A DNA stretch of 64,000 nucleotides from Chalciporus piperatus (lineage: Eukaryota > Basidiomycota > Agaricomycetes > Boletales > Boletaceae), in the NCBI GenBank assembly GCA_038093975.1, contig JBBPTG010000016.1:235479-299478 (forward strand), read 5' to 3'. Shown here piece after piece: positions 13,969 to 26,233 of this stretch. The stretch's first letter is position 1; every line of letters starts with the position of its first letter. Position numbers and translations under genes: made by a program. The notes under the pieces are model-generated. The model did no database searches. It worked only from the letters and a program-made list of their open reading frames with translations, and was not told the DNA's origin.

Positions 13969-14139
13969 ATAGAGTTCGAATGGTTCGTTGGCGTGTAGCA
14001 GTCGTTTAAGGTATGTAGCAATCTATTTTATATTGTGGATTCTAGAGGTCATTTCCGAGCAGCGTTTCACTCCTCGAGCTTATGGATAGTCGAGTTCGCG
14101 GCGGAAGAGCAGGGTTTTCTTCCTTCAGCTTTCTATGCT

Positions 14140-15120
14140 TGCCGTGACATTCTCTGTATTAGCAACCTATAGGCATCGACCAGCTTTTCAATCGATCTTC
14201 GGTTCAGTCTCTTTCCTTCTAGAGCTTCGACTATGTGCAATTCATTGCTCCACACGGTTACACACGAGACCGTTGGAAATCGAAAATCCTTCTCGAAGCG
14301 TGTCATCCGTGGCGGCCTCACCATCATGATCACCATCACCCTTGATGATGCTTAGGTGGCTAGTTCCCATACAGCATAGATTTTCTACAGCAATCGCAAT
14401 GGCTGCTACCTACGACTATATACTCTCTCCACGTGACGATCCAATGGTTCACAATCTGAAGGAAATTACAACGTTGATCGTGAACATAATGAGCCCCGAG
14501 AGTTCTGCCATTTTCAGTGCATTCCCCTTTCGTAAGTCAGGACAGAGAATTCGGGACGAAACTCTAACCATCAAGCCTCACAGTGAAGCACATACCACTG
14601 TGGTTTCCAGTCTGATGCAACATGGCAGCGTGTCGTCTACGCTGGATGTAAAGTTGTAGACTGGTGGCTCACGTTTCCCCCGGTCCAATATAAACCGGTG
14701 CGTCGTTTCGATTTGCACTCAACTATGATTGAGAAGTGTTATGCAGGCTCGAGGTCCGATTGTACCTTGCAGTTGGAGAAGCATTGACACGGATCGACGA
14801 GAACCAGGCTGATGCATCAAACATGATCCGCATAAACCAAGATGCAGCAGCATCGTCTCTAATCGGTAAATCTACCTCTCGGAAGATCGAAGCATCTTCT
14901 GATTCTGTTGCTTCATTCAAGTTCCCCCAGCGGCGTCGGATACGGTAAGTCCATTAACAGATCTGGTTTCGAATACACAAATACCAGACAAATTCGGCAC
15001 TTCAGATCTTCGTCCTTGCGATGATGTTGTACCCAGTACTAGTGGAGGTCTCTGAAGATTCTGCAGTGATTGGCAGATCTCAAGCGCACTACTGTCATCA
15101 TCAAGCCACCCAAAGAGGCG
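14140..15120 (+). pseudogene. Cytochrome P450 relic
   Basis: Scattered exon-like pieces match agaricomycete P450 sequences in the right order. They are FDYVQFIAPHGYTRDRWK (about 14225-14280), a piece with STAIAMAATYDYILSPRDDP (about 14390-14520), VKHIPLWFPV (about 14583), DASNMIRINQDAAASS before the I-helix region (about 14810-14860), and a block resembling the region after the I-helix (FVLAMMLYPVLVEVSEDS, then AVIGRS; about 15010-15080). Frames change between pieces and stops occur. No heme-binding FxxGxRxCxG segment was found downstream. I infer a decayed, truncated monooxygenase gene with no product. Confidence 0.65.
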
Positions 15121-15634
15121 AATCTGTAAGTCGAGTGTGAAGTCTTCATCCAAACTTGCCAAGTTCTATGACTGGGCCATTAATAGGTGTTTGGCCGACA
15201 GCTCGATGTGGTCCGCAATCGCCAATATGCTTGCCAATTTTTTTTGTTCGAGACGCCGATCGATGAGCCATCAAGATTGAGCCAAGGTTCACTGCAGAGA
15301 TGACCTCCTAAGTGTCAATCAATCTCTCAAATGTGGGATTGGTGACTTTCGGATGGGAAGACCTTTACAGTACGGATAACCCCTCGATGGGGTGCCCAGG
15401 AATTCGCTTGTTTTATCAAGGCTGATGAGTAGCGAAGACGGCGCATAGGAGAGTACTCTGCTGAGTGCAGCTTGCGGTTCCTTCGAGCTTCCCAGGTTCG
15501 TGTACATTACCCCGCCAATGTCTAAGACAGTTGGGGGTCTTCCATCACCACCACTCCGGGACCGAGTATTGCACAAATACGACCCATCCAATACATTACA
15601 TTACCTCGGGGTAAAGCTTAGATCCTACCAATGC
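15121..15634. other. Intergenic, no gene recognised
   Basis: This follows the P450 relic and includes the 3' side of the minus-strand permease gene. The short frames seen on both strands lack recognisable domains. Confidence 0.45.
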
Positions 15635-16941
15635 TTATCCAAGAAGAGACTCGTTTCCGTGCCCATTCGCCCTGTCCTTTCTCCTGAAGCAGCATCCAAA
15701 GATCGTCTCGCCAGCACTTTTCACGGAACCAAAGATCTTCGCAAAAGCCCAATTCCTAGCCCTCCAGATGGCATGTTCCTTGACGTCGATTCTATCAGGA
15801 CGAATGCGGTGCTCGCTATCGACGACGACTGAGAGCGTGATGACGGTGGTGACAATCGCAGCGAGCGCGGTCGAGGCAGAGATCATGAACATGATGATCA
15901 TTTGCAATTTGGCAGCTTGTTCCACGGAAGAACCTCCGAGAATGGCACCAGTCATCATACCAGGGATAGAGATGATACCGATGACGCTGTAAACAGCCCG
16001 AGCGGACCATGTGAGAAACGAATTTAGGCGGAGTGAACGGAGCGAGAATGCGGACCTCATTTGATTGATCGTCGGCGTTAACGCAAGACGGAGGGCCTCA
16101 CGTGCGATCGGCAAACAAGCTTCAAATCGAGAAGCACCGAAAGCGAGATAGGTTTCCACTTTGTCTCTGTTTTCGCTGGATGGTTTCGTCAACTCTAGAG
16201 AAGAAGGTGAAGGTGGAGATCGAGATACATACTACATCTCTTTCAAGACGTAGGCAACTGCCACGACCACACCGGAAACGGTGTTACCACACAACATACC
16301 CACCATAGGAACTGTGAAAGGCGACGTTAGGGTATCTAGCTTCACTGAGCGTGTCTATGTGTAACGGGCGTACTGTATTGCTCCGGCCTCCAGAACGGTT
16401 CAACAGCCATAGCATAGCGAGCACCAATTATAGAGACAGGTATAGTCGAACCCAACATGGAGATCAGGACCGATGAGAACTACAAGAGAGGTGTCAAAAC
16501 GATACGGGCAACATGGCCTAGAGATGAATCACCATATTATCGTAGCGTTTTTTCGACTTGTTTGTAACTGGGGGATCAGGCGTTAGCGCGCGGGGAGGAC
16601 ACTACGCCATGGAGACATACCAACTTCGAACGTGCCCAATAAGTTCAAGAGGACTACGTGTTCATTTCCAACATCAGGATCTGTATTAGGCATCGAAAAA
16701 GTTTGAAAGACTTACACGCAATACCACCGACAGCCCAGGGATGATTGGTTTCGAATACACGCTGGAGGACCAAACCCATAACGGCGAGCTGGATAACACA
16801 TCGGAGGGCCGACGAGAGCAATGAGCTCCCGACTCCAAGGTTCAACGTGGTGGAGAGCAATGCATTGAGTAGGATGAAGGAGAAGCCAAGACCGACGTTT
16901 CCCCACGTCAAGTTGCCGGCATCGCCTGGTGCGGTATCCAT
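15635..16941 (-). CDS. UPF0014 / FetB-like membrane permease
   Basis: Members of this family include bacterial FetB (an ABC-type metal exporter permease) and plant ALS3/STAR2; the fungal role is not established. Seven exons are inferred: 16941-16716, 16680-16621, 16567-16533, 16479-16374, 16311 to about 16236, 16192-16056 and 15986-15635, about 330 residues. Family signatures are strong: LLNLLGTFEV, VLISMLGSTIPVSIIGARYA, VGMLCGNTVSGV, NRDKVETYLAFGASRFEA, LTPTINQM then SVIGIISIPGMMTGAILGG. Several hydrophobic segments fit a polytopic membrane protein. The fifth intron is odd: the frame expects a join after the Lys-Glu codons near 16239, where no GT donor is present. No ATPase partner gene lies nearby. 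Confidence 0.85.
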
Positions 16942-17579
16942 GGCGGGGAGTAGACGAGAGCGTATGAGAAGTTAGCAAGGAAAGCTTGGAGGAGGGAAAT
17001 GGCTGGAAGGCCCACTGGTGGAGAACTTGAAGGTGCCAGACATTCAGGTTCAGGCGAGACAGGATGAAGAGGTATTTTTATCGCTGTGCATATGGACTTG
17101 ACAGGCCAATCAACCACCATTAATTCATTAACGCCAAACTGGTTGGTCGAAATGAATGACTCGTGTTCGCCGCAAGGTCGGAGTGGCAAGAGCGGTGACC
17201 GTGTTCAACGCAGCAGGTGGAGGTTTGGCCCACTCACACTTTTGGAAGTCCACAGTTCCGAACACGACCATCACGATGGTACGATAAAAATATACAGATT
17301 TCTCTACAAACTTGGGTGGTACGTAGTACTGCCCCCAGGGGCCCAGTCCTTGAAGGCAGCGCTCCCCAAAGTCTGTTTCTTTCTTGTGAAGATCTGCGAT
17401 GGACCTTAACTGGTGTGTTTGGGCTTTGCGGTGGTTTGCAATAGTTTGCAGCTTCCGAGGTCCGAGATCCTATGATATAGCAAACGGGAAAACGAGGTGG
17501 ATTTTCAACTTCCTGTGCACAGTCAACCACCTTTGGTTGCCAGTGCACGAGAATTCTTGCTTTGGACCATAGACCTACA
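16942..17579. promoter_or_regulatory. Divergent promoter region
   Basis: The permease gene reads left from 16941 and the helicase gene reads right from 17580, so this ~640-base interval should hold both promoters. No clear TATA box or known operator was recognised, and no third gene is supported. Confidence 0.4.
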
Positions 17580-20500
17580 ATGTCTCGTCCTTGTCGATAC
17601 TTCGGTACACCAGGTGGTTGCCGCCGAGGCAATCAATGCAACTTCGCCCATTCCCCCCCCAATGAAAGCGCTCTGGGACCACCTCCCCCTGCCAGTGGTT
17701 TATCCTCAGATTCTCGTCCAAATGCCGCAAGTCCTCCTCCCCCTCGAGGGGTGTGCAGGTTTTTTTGGGAACAAGGCCGATGCAATAGGGAGTTTGCTTG
17801 TCGCTACCAGCACATATGTGGAGTGGGTCAGGATAAGTCGTTGAGCCCGCCTGCCTCCACTCCTCCGGCAGCAACGCCGTCTGCCAACGTTTTACAACGT
17901 GTGGCCCCGTTTCTCACTCAAGACGGATTGTCAAGGATACGTGGTAATGGGACTGACGGCTTCTTCCCCCAAGATTCTTCTTCCTCGTTGTCTCCTTCAG
18001 AAGCACACAACGCACTGAAAAGATTCCTTATGGACAATTTTACATTCCGAAGCACTTTTGAGGTGTATGCTTTCTTGAAGCCGCTGACCAGCGCCACTGC
18101 CTCAAACGCAAATTGGGTAAGCTATAGCATTATATTGTCGTGACCACCTTAGTAAACAGTAAACAGACTCAGGAAGACGGTCAGGTAATTGATAGCATTC
18201 ACTGTGGATGACGGTCATGTTGATTGAACATCTGAGCAGCTCCTTCTAAACACCATGGCTTCTGTGCGTGATCACCTAGCCCCTGTTAGATATGCTGCTG
18301 AAATCATCCATCGCAGCAAAACGGTATACTCCGCCTGATCAATATATTGCACTGGCCTCAGGTATCTGCTCACGCTGCATCGAATCGTGAAGTTCTCTCT
18401 TTCCAGCGAGGTGTGCTCCCGATTTTACGAGTCAGTCCATTTTTTGCCCTCGAGATAATCTCCCACTCACCCCTCACAGTATTTATCATCGGACTTTGTC
18501 GTAAAGAGTACACTCGTAACCCGAGCAAAGTAAGGGTATCCGGGTAGTGTGCCCTGATTTGCTGCTTACTTTCGGAACCGCAGCACGCTCTTCACGGAAG
18601 TGCTACAGAACCTTCCACACCTCGCCGATGCGATCGAAAAAAGCATGGAACTCATCATGACTTCTCGCTCCTTCAGGGATCCTGGGTTGCCATTGAACAA
18701 TCAGCTTGGTACTCAAGTCTTTGTGTCGCTCGCTCGCGTCTTGGAAGAGTATGGCGAAGCCCAATTTCATTGTGTGATACCTTGTCCTTACACATTTATA
18801 GATGCCTCGTGCGATTCAAGCATGCTATTTCTATGCACCCCCGCCTCGTCCCTTTGGTTACAAGTCTTCGGTCGTGGTTCGACCAATGGGCATCTGCGGT
18901 TTCTGCATCCCCGCCGACGTTCGACAACCCCTTCGACAACATAGTGCCGACCGTCCGCGAGCACCTTATCAATGCGATCAGAGAAAAGGTTAATCTGCTT
19001 GGGTCTATCGTAGATCGGGAACGCGAAAAGGAAGCACGCTCGGTTGCTCGCACGAATACGTTCACCAATCAAAACGGGACCTCGAACGAGGGTTTGATTG
19101 CTGCGCTTGATAGCAGCTATGATCCTCCTGGAGAGATCCGGCCAGACGGACCTCGACACGACAACGATTTCTTGGACATCTCCGAGATTCGCATCATTCC
19201 CACCCACGAAGAACTTATGAGTCCAATTCCACCCTTCATCCCTGCTAGTTTGTACGATGCACCACACCCTTTCCCACCAGAGTCTATGCAACGCCTCCTG
19301 GACGTCCAGTTTCGTTTGTTAAGAGAAGAGTTGACGTAAGTGTTTCCGCCATTATCAGTTTGTATCGCGTTTACTGATCGCCGAGTTTAGGGCGCCTTTG
19401 CGAAGAGCCGTGCAGCTCGTCCATGCCGATCTGAACGCTCAAAATAGAAAGAAAACAAAACTGGATGATCTCCTTAAAAAAGGCGGTGGAAAATATCATG
19501 GAATTGCTGACAATCACGAAGCTTTGATGTTCAACGTCTACACGAATGTCACATTCAGGTCCTTGGTTCCCGACCGCCGTGGACTCTCCGTAAGCCTCAC
19601 CGCCCAGGCGCCTCCTGGTCGAGCCAGAGCTGCGCAAGGTGGCGCACGAGTCGCGTACTGGGAGGGAATGGGTAGCAAACGCCTCACACCGGGAGGGCTC
19701 ATCGCTCTTCTCTGGGAGACAGACAACGGAGTCTCTGTCCATCTCGGAATTGTGGCATCCTCGCCCAAGGAACTGACCGACTTTGTTCGGTCGGACCGCG
19801 AGAACATCAAGATTCGGATCGTCTTCTTTGACAGAACCGTGGAGTTGCGCGTTCTTTCGGAGTTGAGCAGTCGGCAATCTGGAGTCAAGATGTTGATAGA
19901 ATTGCCTGTCATGTTTGAAGCCATTCGTCCTTTCCTAGAAGCTCTCAAGACGGTTCCTGAGCTTATCCCCTTTCCTCGTTATCTCGTCTTCCGGCCACCC
20001 GAGTATTTGAAGAACTGCACTCTCGACCCTCCCAAGTACGCGTGCCTTCCTGGTTTTTCCTTCCAGCTGTCATCGCTGTTCGATCGGGGGGATGTGGACG
20101 ACTTGCGGTTGAACGTTCTCGATGAGGCTTCCATCGGGACCGCTCGAGCGGAGCTACGGAGGGCGAGTCGTCTTGATCCAAGTCAGGCTGATGCTGTGAT
20201 CGCAGCGCTGACGAGGGAGCTCGTGTTGATTCAGGGGTATGTCATGGGTAATACTTTCGATGCTAAGACGGATGCTAACGAAAGTGATTTTCGTGGGCCA
20301 CCTGGCACCGGAAAGGTAAAGTTTTGAAATTAAAGATGGACTCGTGGACTAATCAATATGTTTGACTTCAGAGTTACACCGGTGTCGAACTTTTGCGCGT
20401 CCTCATTGCAAATCATGTTCAGCCGATCCTCATGATTGCGTTCACGAACCACGCCCTCGATCACATGCTCTGTTCTGTTCTCGATGCCAAAATCACAAAC

Positions 20501-23500
20501 AACATTGTTCGGTTGGGTAGTCGTTCATCCGACGAAAGAATCTCCCAGTACTCGATCGAAAACAGAGAGATGGTCGCCGGACAGTCCCGTCTTGGCGGAC
20601 AATCCTCCACTCGACACCGCGAACTCAAATTCGTGGAAAATGAGATCGTCGAATTGATCAAGAATATGCAAAAGGTTGACCTCGAGTCGTCGCAAATCAC
20701 CAAGTATCTCGAGACCTCTTACCCGGAGCACCATCATGATTTGATGTCGATGCCACCTGAATGGATCGGCGTCGTCAAGCAGCTCATGCACGATGATTCG
20801 GAAGGCGCTTGGCAAACGCAAGGGCCTAAGGGCCAGGTTTTCGCCGAGGACACCTCGATGTATGCGTTTTGGAAGAATGGCCGTGATCTAGACTTTCTGG
20901 AAATGGCTACAAGTCGAGTTGCTTCCAACATCGCTCGGACTCAAAACCCGTCACATGCTGTTGCTGAGGACAGCGACAGTGAAGCAACAACTGATGAGGA
21001 CTCGGAAGAGGAGGAACAAGATTCAGATGACGAAAACTCTGACATTTATCCCGAGAAATTATGGCAGACTGCAAACTTTTTCGATCCACCAGACGCAGGC
21101 ATCGAGTCAGTGTCGCAACCCGAGGCTGCTCCTGCACCTGTCGTCAATGCTTCAGTTTTGCCTCCTCCTATCGCGGAGGAAACTTCTTTCGCTTCCTACG
21201 TGGACGATCCAATTGGGCTTTTCATGGCCCTTGGAGAAGACGGTATTCCATCTGTGCCTTCGGGCGACCGTGAGCTTAACGAGCTCCGCGCCGACGGGCA
21301 GGCATGGCGTATGAGTCGACACGAACGGCAGGCACTCCACCAGTATTGGATCGATCACGCGCGCATCGAGATGTATCAGAATCAGCGAGATGATTTCGAG
21401 CGACTCAGCAAGAAGCATGCCGAAAAGGTTCGGGAGTATAACGAGACCAAAGAAGAGGTGTGTTTTTGTCTTAAATGACTTTGTGATGATTTCTCATCTG
21501 AAACCTCTAGATCCGTCGCGACTTGTTAAAGAATGTCGATATCATTGGATGCACGACGACAGGTACATATTTTTTGACGAACAGCGATCGAAGTTTTTGA
21601 TTGTTCTTCAAAAGGGGCGGCTAAACTTGGAACGCTCCTCAAGGTTGGTAATCCTGCGAATAATCTCGTTTATGCCATTGACCATTGACCGCCTGTAGTC
21701 GCTGAATCCGAAAGTGCTTTTGGTCGAAGAGGCGGGACAGGTACTCGAGGCTCATGTGTTGGGCAGCCTCGTGCCTTCGGTAGAGCACCTCATCCTCATT
21801 GGGGATCCTCTACAGCTTCGGCCGACTCTTAACAACTTCTGTACGTCGCGATACGGCCCCTAGATGCATCGGTTAACGCCGTTTTCCAGCACTATCTATG
21901 GACAATTCGCGTGGGGCCAAGCTCTATCGATTCGACATGTCGCTCATGGAGCGGCTCGCGACCTCTGGTCTGGCTATGTCTCGCATCGATGTCCAACGAC
22001 GTATGAGGCCCGAAATATCAAGCTTGATCAGGTGCGTATTCCAGAACATTTCTCAGAGCCAGTCCGATATCTTACGGTCTCTCAGAAACACACTTTACGC
22101 GGGGTTGCAGGACCACGACCTGGTCAAACAGTACCCCGAAGTTCGCGGATTGACGAAAAACTTGTTCTTCCTCTCCCACAATCATGCGGAGAATGGTGGG
22201 ACGGATGAGATGGCAAGCAAATACAATATGCATGAGGTGAGCATGCGTTCTGTCTCTCGGATGCCAGTGTACATGACTTAATCCACGCACTCAAGGTCGA
22301 AATGATCCGAGATCTTGTCCTCTACCTCCTTCGGTGGGCTATTATCCACGGGCTTTCTTGATACGCTCTGTGCTTACGTTCTTCCAGCCAGGGCTGCTAC
22401 TCAGCAGAAGGCGACATTGTTGTCCTGTGTGCGTATCTGGGACAACTCGCACGACTCAGGGATGCCCTGGGAAATGAAGTCGCGGTAGTGATCGATGAAC
22501 GGGACCAAGCTGCCTTGGATGACCACGAAGGTGACAAGGATGACTCTGGCGACACTCAAGTTGGCGCTCGCGTTGATCACATCAAGGTGACAAAACGTGT
22601 AGGTTTTTGGTACGAATGATGCATGACATCGTCTCATTACGCTAAATCTATAGGTTCGACTGCGGACAGTTGATAACTATCAGGGAGAAGAAGGAAGGGT
22701 AAGGAATTTCCGAGGTTGTTTGGTCGCGCTCCTGGACAACTTGAACTTACCATCACTTAGATTGTCATTCTTTCCCTCGTCAGGAACTCGGGTGGTTCTG
22801 AAGATGAAAAGGGTCTTCAAACGATCTCGCAGACCACCAGAGTAAACATCGGCTTCCTCAAGGTACGCTTTGACATTGTCGCTACTCACGTCGTCATCAG
22901 CTCACACGATGTTCTGCTTTCCAGTCCGAGAACCGTACCAATGGTAGGCACTCCGCATCAGTAGATATAACTCAAATTTCACATCTCTCCTACAGTGGCT
23001 ATATCGCGGGCCCGTGAAGGCCTTTATATCTTTGGGAATGCTGAGAATCTGTCAGCCAGGAGCAAAATGTGGCGTAACATCATCGAGGAATTAGAATCGC
23101 AGGATGCGCTCGGCCCAGCATTGCCTGTGGTCTGCCACCGACATCGCGACAAAATAGAGTACATCTCTCGCCCAGGTCAACTCTCTAGGATCGCACCTGA
23201 TGGTAAGCCTGATGACTTCTCTCTGCCTTTAGCATTGAATTTTAACACATACTACTCTGCAGGTGGATGTATGGAGCAGTGCGATACACTATTGAAATGT
23301 GGACACCTCTGTCCATTCAAGGTACGAATAGCCACTTGTTTGGTTGCGCGGTGACTTAAGCCGTCTGGAATTCAGTGCCATTGTGATGATCCCAACCACG
23401 TTGCTGTGGTCTGTACTAAATCGTGCCGACGACTTTGCCATCGAGATCACCCGTGTCAGAAAGTCTGCAACACACCCTGCGGGGATTGCATGTTCCCCGT

Positions 23501-26047
23501 CCACAATGTCCGACTTCCGTGCGGCCACGTCAAAGATTCAGTTCCATGGTGCGCTCCAATCATCTCTACGGTTTCGTCCATTTAACTTGTGTGATTATAG
23601 TCACCAACTGGACGCGCTGGACAGTGTTCAATGCAACGAAACGGTGGTGAAACAGCTACCGTGCTGCGAGCACCAGGGCACCCTGCCCTGTTATGTGGAC
23701 CCTGAAGATCATAGATGTCTGGCTCGGTGCGCAGGTTTGATGCCGTGCTGTGGGAAGAGCTGTAGTGGATCGTGTCATGGATGTCAATCCATCAACTTCA
23801 CACCATCGAATACGCGTCGCGCCACGAGGAGCAAGCATGTTGCTCACCCATGCCAGAAGCGCCTCTATTGCGAGCATTCTTGTCAAGAGCCATGCTCAGA
23901 AGACCACGAACACACGACTCGCTGCACTTACAGCTGCAGGCAGATCTGCTCTCATGCACAATGCAGGCGAGGGTGCTCTGTTCCATGTGCACCGTGTAAA
24001 CAGTCATGTACATGGCAAGTATTTCAGTGTCGCCAAGGCATAGTCGGTGCCGTTTTCTGACACATTTTGCTGTAGGTCATGTCCACATTACAGTTGCCCA
24101 GTCCCCTGCGGTTCGGTAGGTGATTGACGAAATAGAAAAATTAGTCGAACTAACCTGGTGTCTATCGGCAGGTCTGTGCCCGGCTTCCATGCGACCGACG
24201 TTGTGATAAGCTCCTTGCTTGTGGTCACAGATGCCCTTCAGGTGAAACTCTTGACCTTGTTTGGATCGCCGAGGCTCATTCTTGAATCACGATAGTGTGC
24301 GGGGAGGATTGTGCGATTCAATTCTGTCCTCAGTGCGCTTCCGAAGACCAAAGTTCTCAAGTGGCAGATTTCATCATGCAGCGAACCTTGGCAGAAATCA
24401 ATCCCGACCTAGAATCCGTCGACGAACTGCTCATCACCATCCCATCCTGTCGTCACACGTTCACGGTCGAAACTCTCGATGGGCACTGCAACATGACCGA
24501 GTTCTACGAAGTTGGACAGGATGGAAGATGGAGGGGTCTTCTGTCCCCAATCGGGTACAAGCGACCCCCAACGTGCCCTACCTGCCGCTCGGAGATCACG
24601 GCGTCCCGCTACGGTCGGGTCTTCAAACGTGCAAACTTGGATATCCTGGAGCGTAATGTCGCTGCTCAAATGTCCCGGTCTCTCGGAAGGATCCAGACGT
24701 CTGTCGAGGCTCTACAAGTTTCCTCAAAGAAGGAACATCTAGTCAATGCTGCTGCTTCCATCGACCTCAAATTCAAGGACAAAATGGACAAGAAAACGCG
24801 GCAAACGCAGGCTCAGGCTCGGGAGCAAGTACTGAATGTGTCAAAGCAAGTGCCGGTCAGCGATCGGGATATCTCTCCGGGAAACAAGAAACTGCACGCT
24901 TTCCATAGCTCAGTGCTGGACGTCTGGCGGACGACTATGCACGAGCTCTTCACTGCGTATCGAGAAGCTGTTCAAGTAACGGAAACTCGCTCCGCTCATA
25001 CAGAGGCATGGGAAGCTGCTTTATCATACCTTTACGAGGGCGAGCTCAACGCCTCTCTCATCGATCTCCGCACCATTCCCAAAGAGCCCACTGTCCACGC
25101 GATGAGGGTCGCGAAGATGAAGATCGGGCAGCTGCGCCCTCTCGCGGATAAGAGGTTCCTGGTGGAAGCGTTTTGGTCCACCATTCACATCCGCCTCACA
25201 ATCATTGATCTTGCAACGACATGGCTTGAAGAGATCGGCAAACGCATGCCCGACAACAAAATCGGCCAGCAGCAGCTGACTTGGGCAAATTACGTCTTAT
25301 TCCTCTTCAAGAGCTGTTTACGAGATGTCGAGATCGCCTCCAATGTCGCCAAGGACTCCGAATCTCACCGTCAGATATCGAAAACAGCCCTTTATCACAT
25401 GCGGGTCTCGTTGGAAGAATTCCGCTTTGATCTGATGATGTGCAAAATGACGGGTACATTCAAAGCTCAGGAACAGAGGGACATCCTTGCGGAGCAGGTT
25501 AGAGACCGCTTCCATGAGGCAAAGGAATGCATGGAACTTACGGTCCAACGCCATTGCGAGAAGAAGCCTGATCTCGAGGAGAGGGAGTGGCTGGAGAAAA
25601 ATTTCACGAATATCGCCCTCGATATCCTCGAAGAGTGGACGAAAATCGAGCGTTCCATTCGCATGGACACATTCTATGAGCCTATCTCTCTCGCAGAGCG
25701 TATGCAGATTGTGACCGCACTGGGTTTCGGTGAGTATTGTTGAAAGGTCTCGAAAGGCTTGAGACTCACATGAATAACTAGCCCACGCGGGCCATTATTA
25801 CAACTGCCCGAATGGTCACACATTTGTTATTACAGAGGTGAGTGAACAGAAGCATTCAATGTGAACATATCAGCTTACGTGGGTGCAGTGCGGAGGGGCA
25901 ATGCAAGTCAGTAGATGTCCTGAGTGTAATGCATCCATTGGGGGGTATGGTCACCGCCTGGACCCCTCGAACACTCGCAGCGCAGAGTTTGAGGAATTGG
26001 CCCAGCAAGTCGGAGCATCGTCAACACCGTGGGGAAGACCGTGGTGA
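17580..26047 (+). CDS. ZNFX1-like helicase: CCCH fingers, SF1 helicase, NF-X1 fingers, RZ finger
   Basis: A very large multi-exon gene of roughly 2,000 residues; not every splice site was fixed. From the N-terminus it shows two CCCH fingers, each spaced C-x8-C-x5-C-x3-H (from about 17588 and 17758). After a long middle region comes an SF1 helicase with Walker A GPPGTGKS split by an intron near 20315, motif Ia IAFTNHALDHML, a Walker B-like VEEAGQ (about 21720), GDPLQLRP, the tail motif VDNYQGEEG and VAISRAREGLYIFG. NF-X1-type Cys/His repeats follow (about 23260-24300, for example CGHLCPFKCHCDD). A C-terminal RZ-type finger (YNCPNGHTFVITE then CGGAMQ and SRCPECNASIGG) leads to the stop at 26045-26047. 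Relatives are animal ZNFX1 and S. pombe Hrr1, which act in RNA-based silencing; that role is inferred here. Confidence 0.88.
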
Positions 26048-26233
26048 TCCGACATCTCCAATTGTCAATGTAAGTGGCTTTCTCCCCGGTTGCTTGATCA
26101 TGACGATGGGTCTTAATCACGTAGCAGACGTCCGGGGATACAAGAGTCCTGATTCAGAGACCGTTGTACATCTATAAACCCTACAAATGTTTCTTGTGGT
26201 CGTGTCAATGTTGAGTTGCTCTTGAAACATTCA

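Noticed and set aside
15420..15440. Second hammerhead-like core (ctgatgagtagcgaagacg)
   Set aside because: It has GAAG instead of GAAA and only a weak stem II, and no matching stem I or stem III was found.
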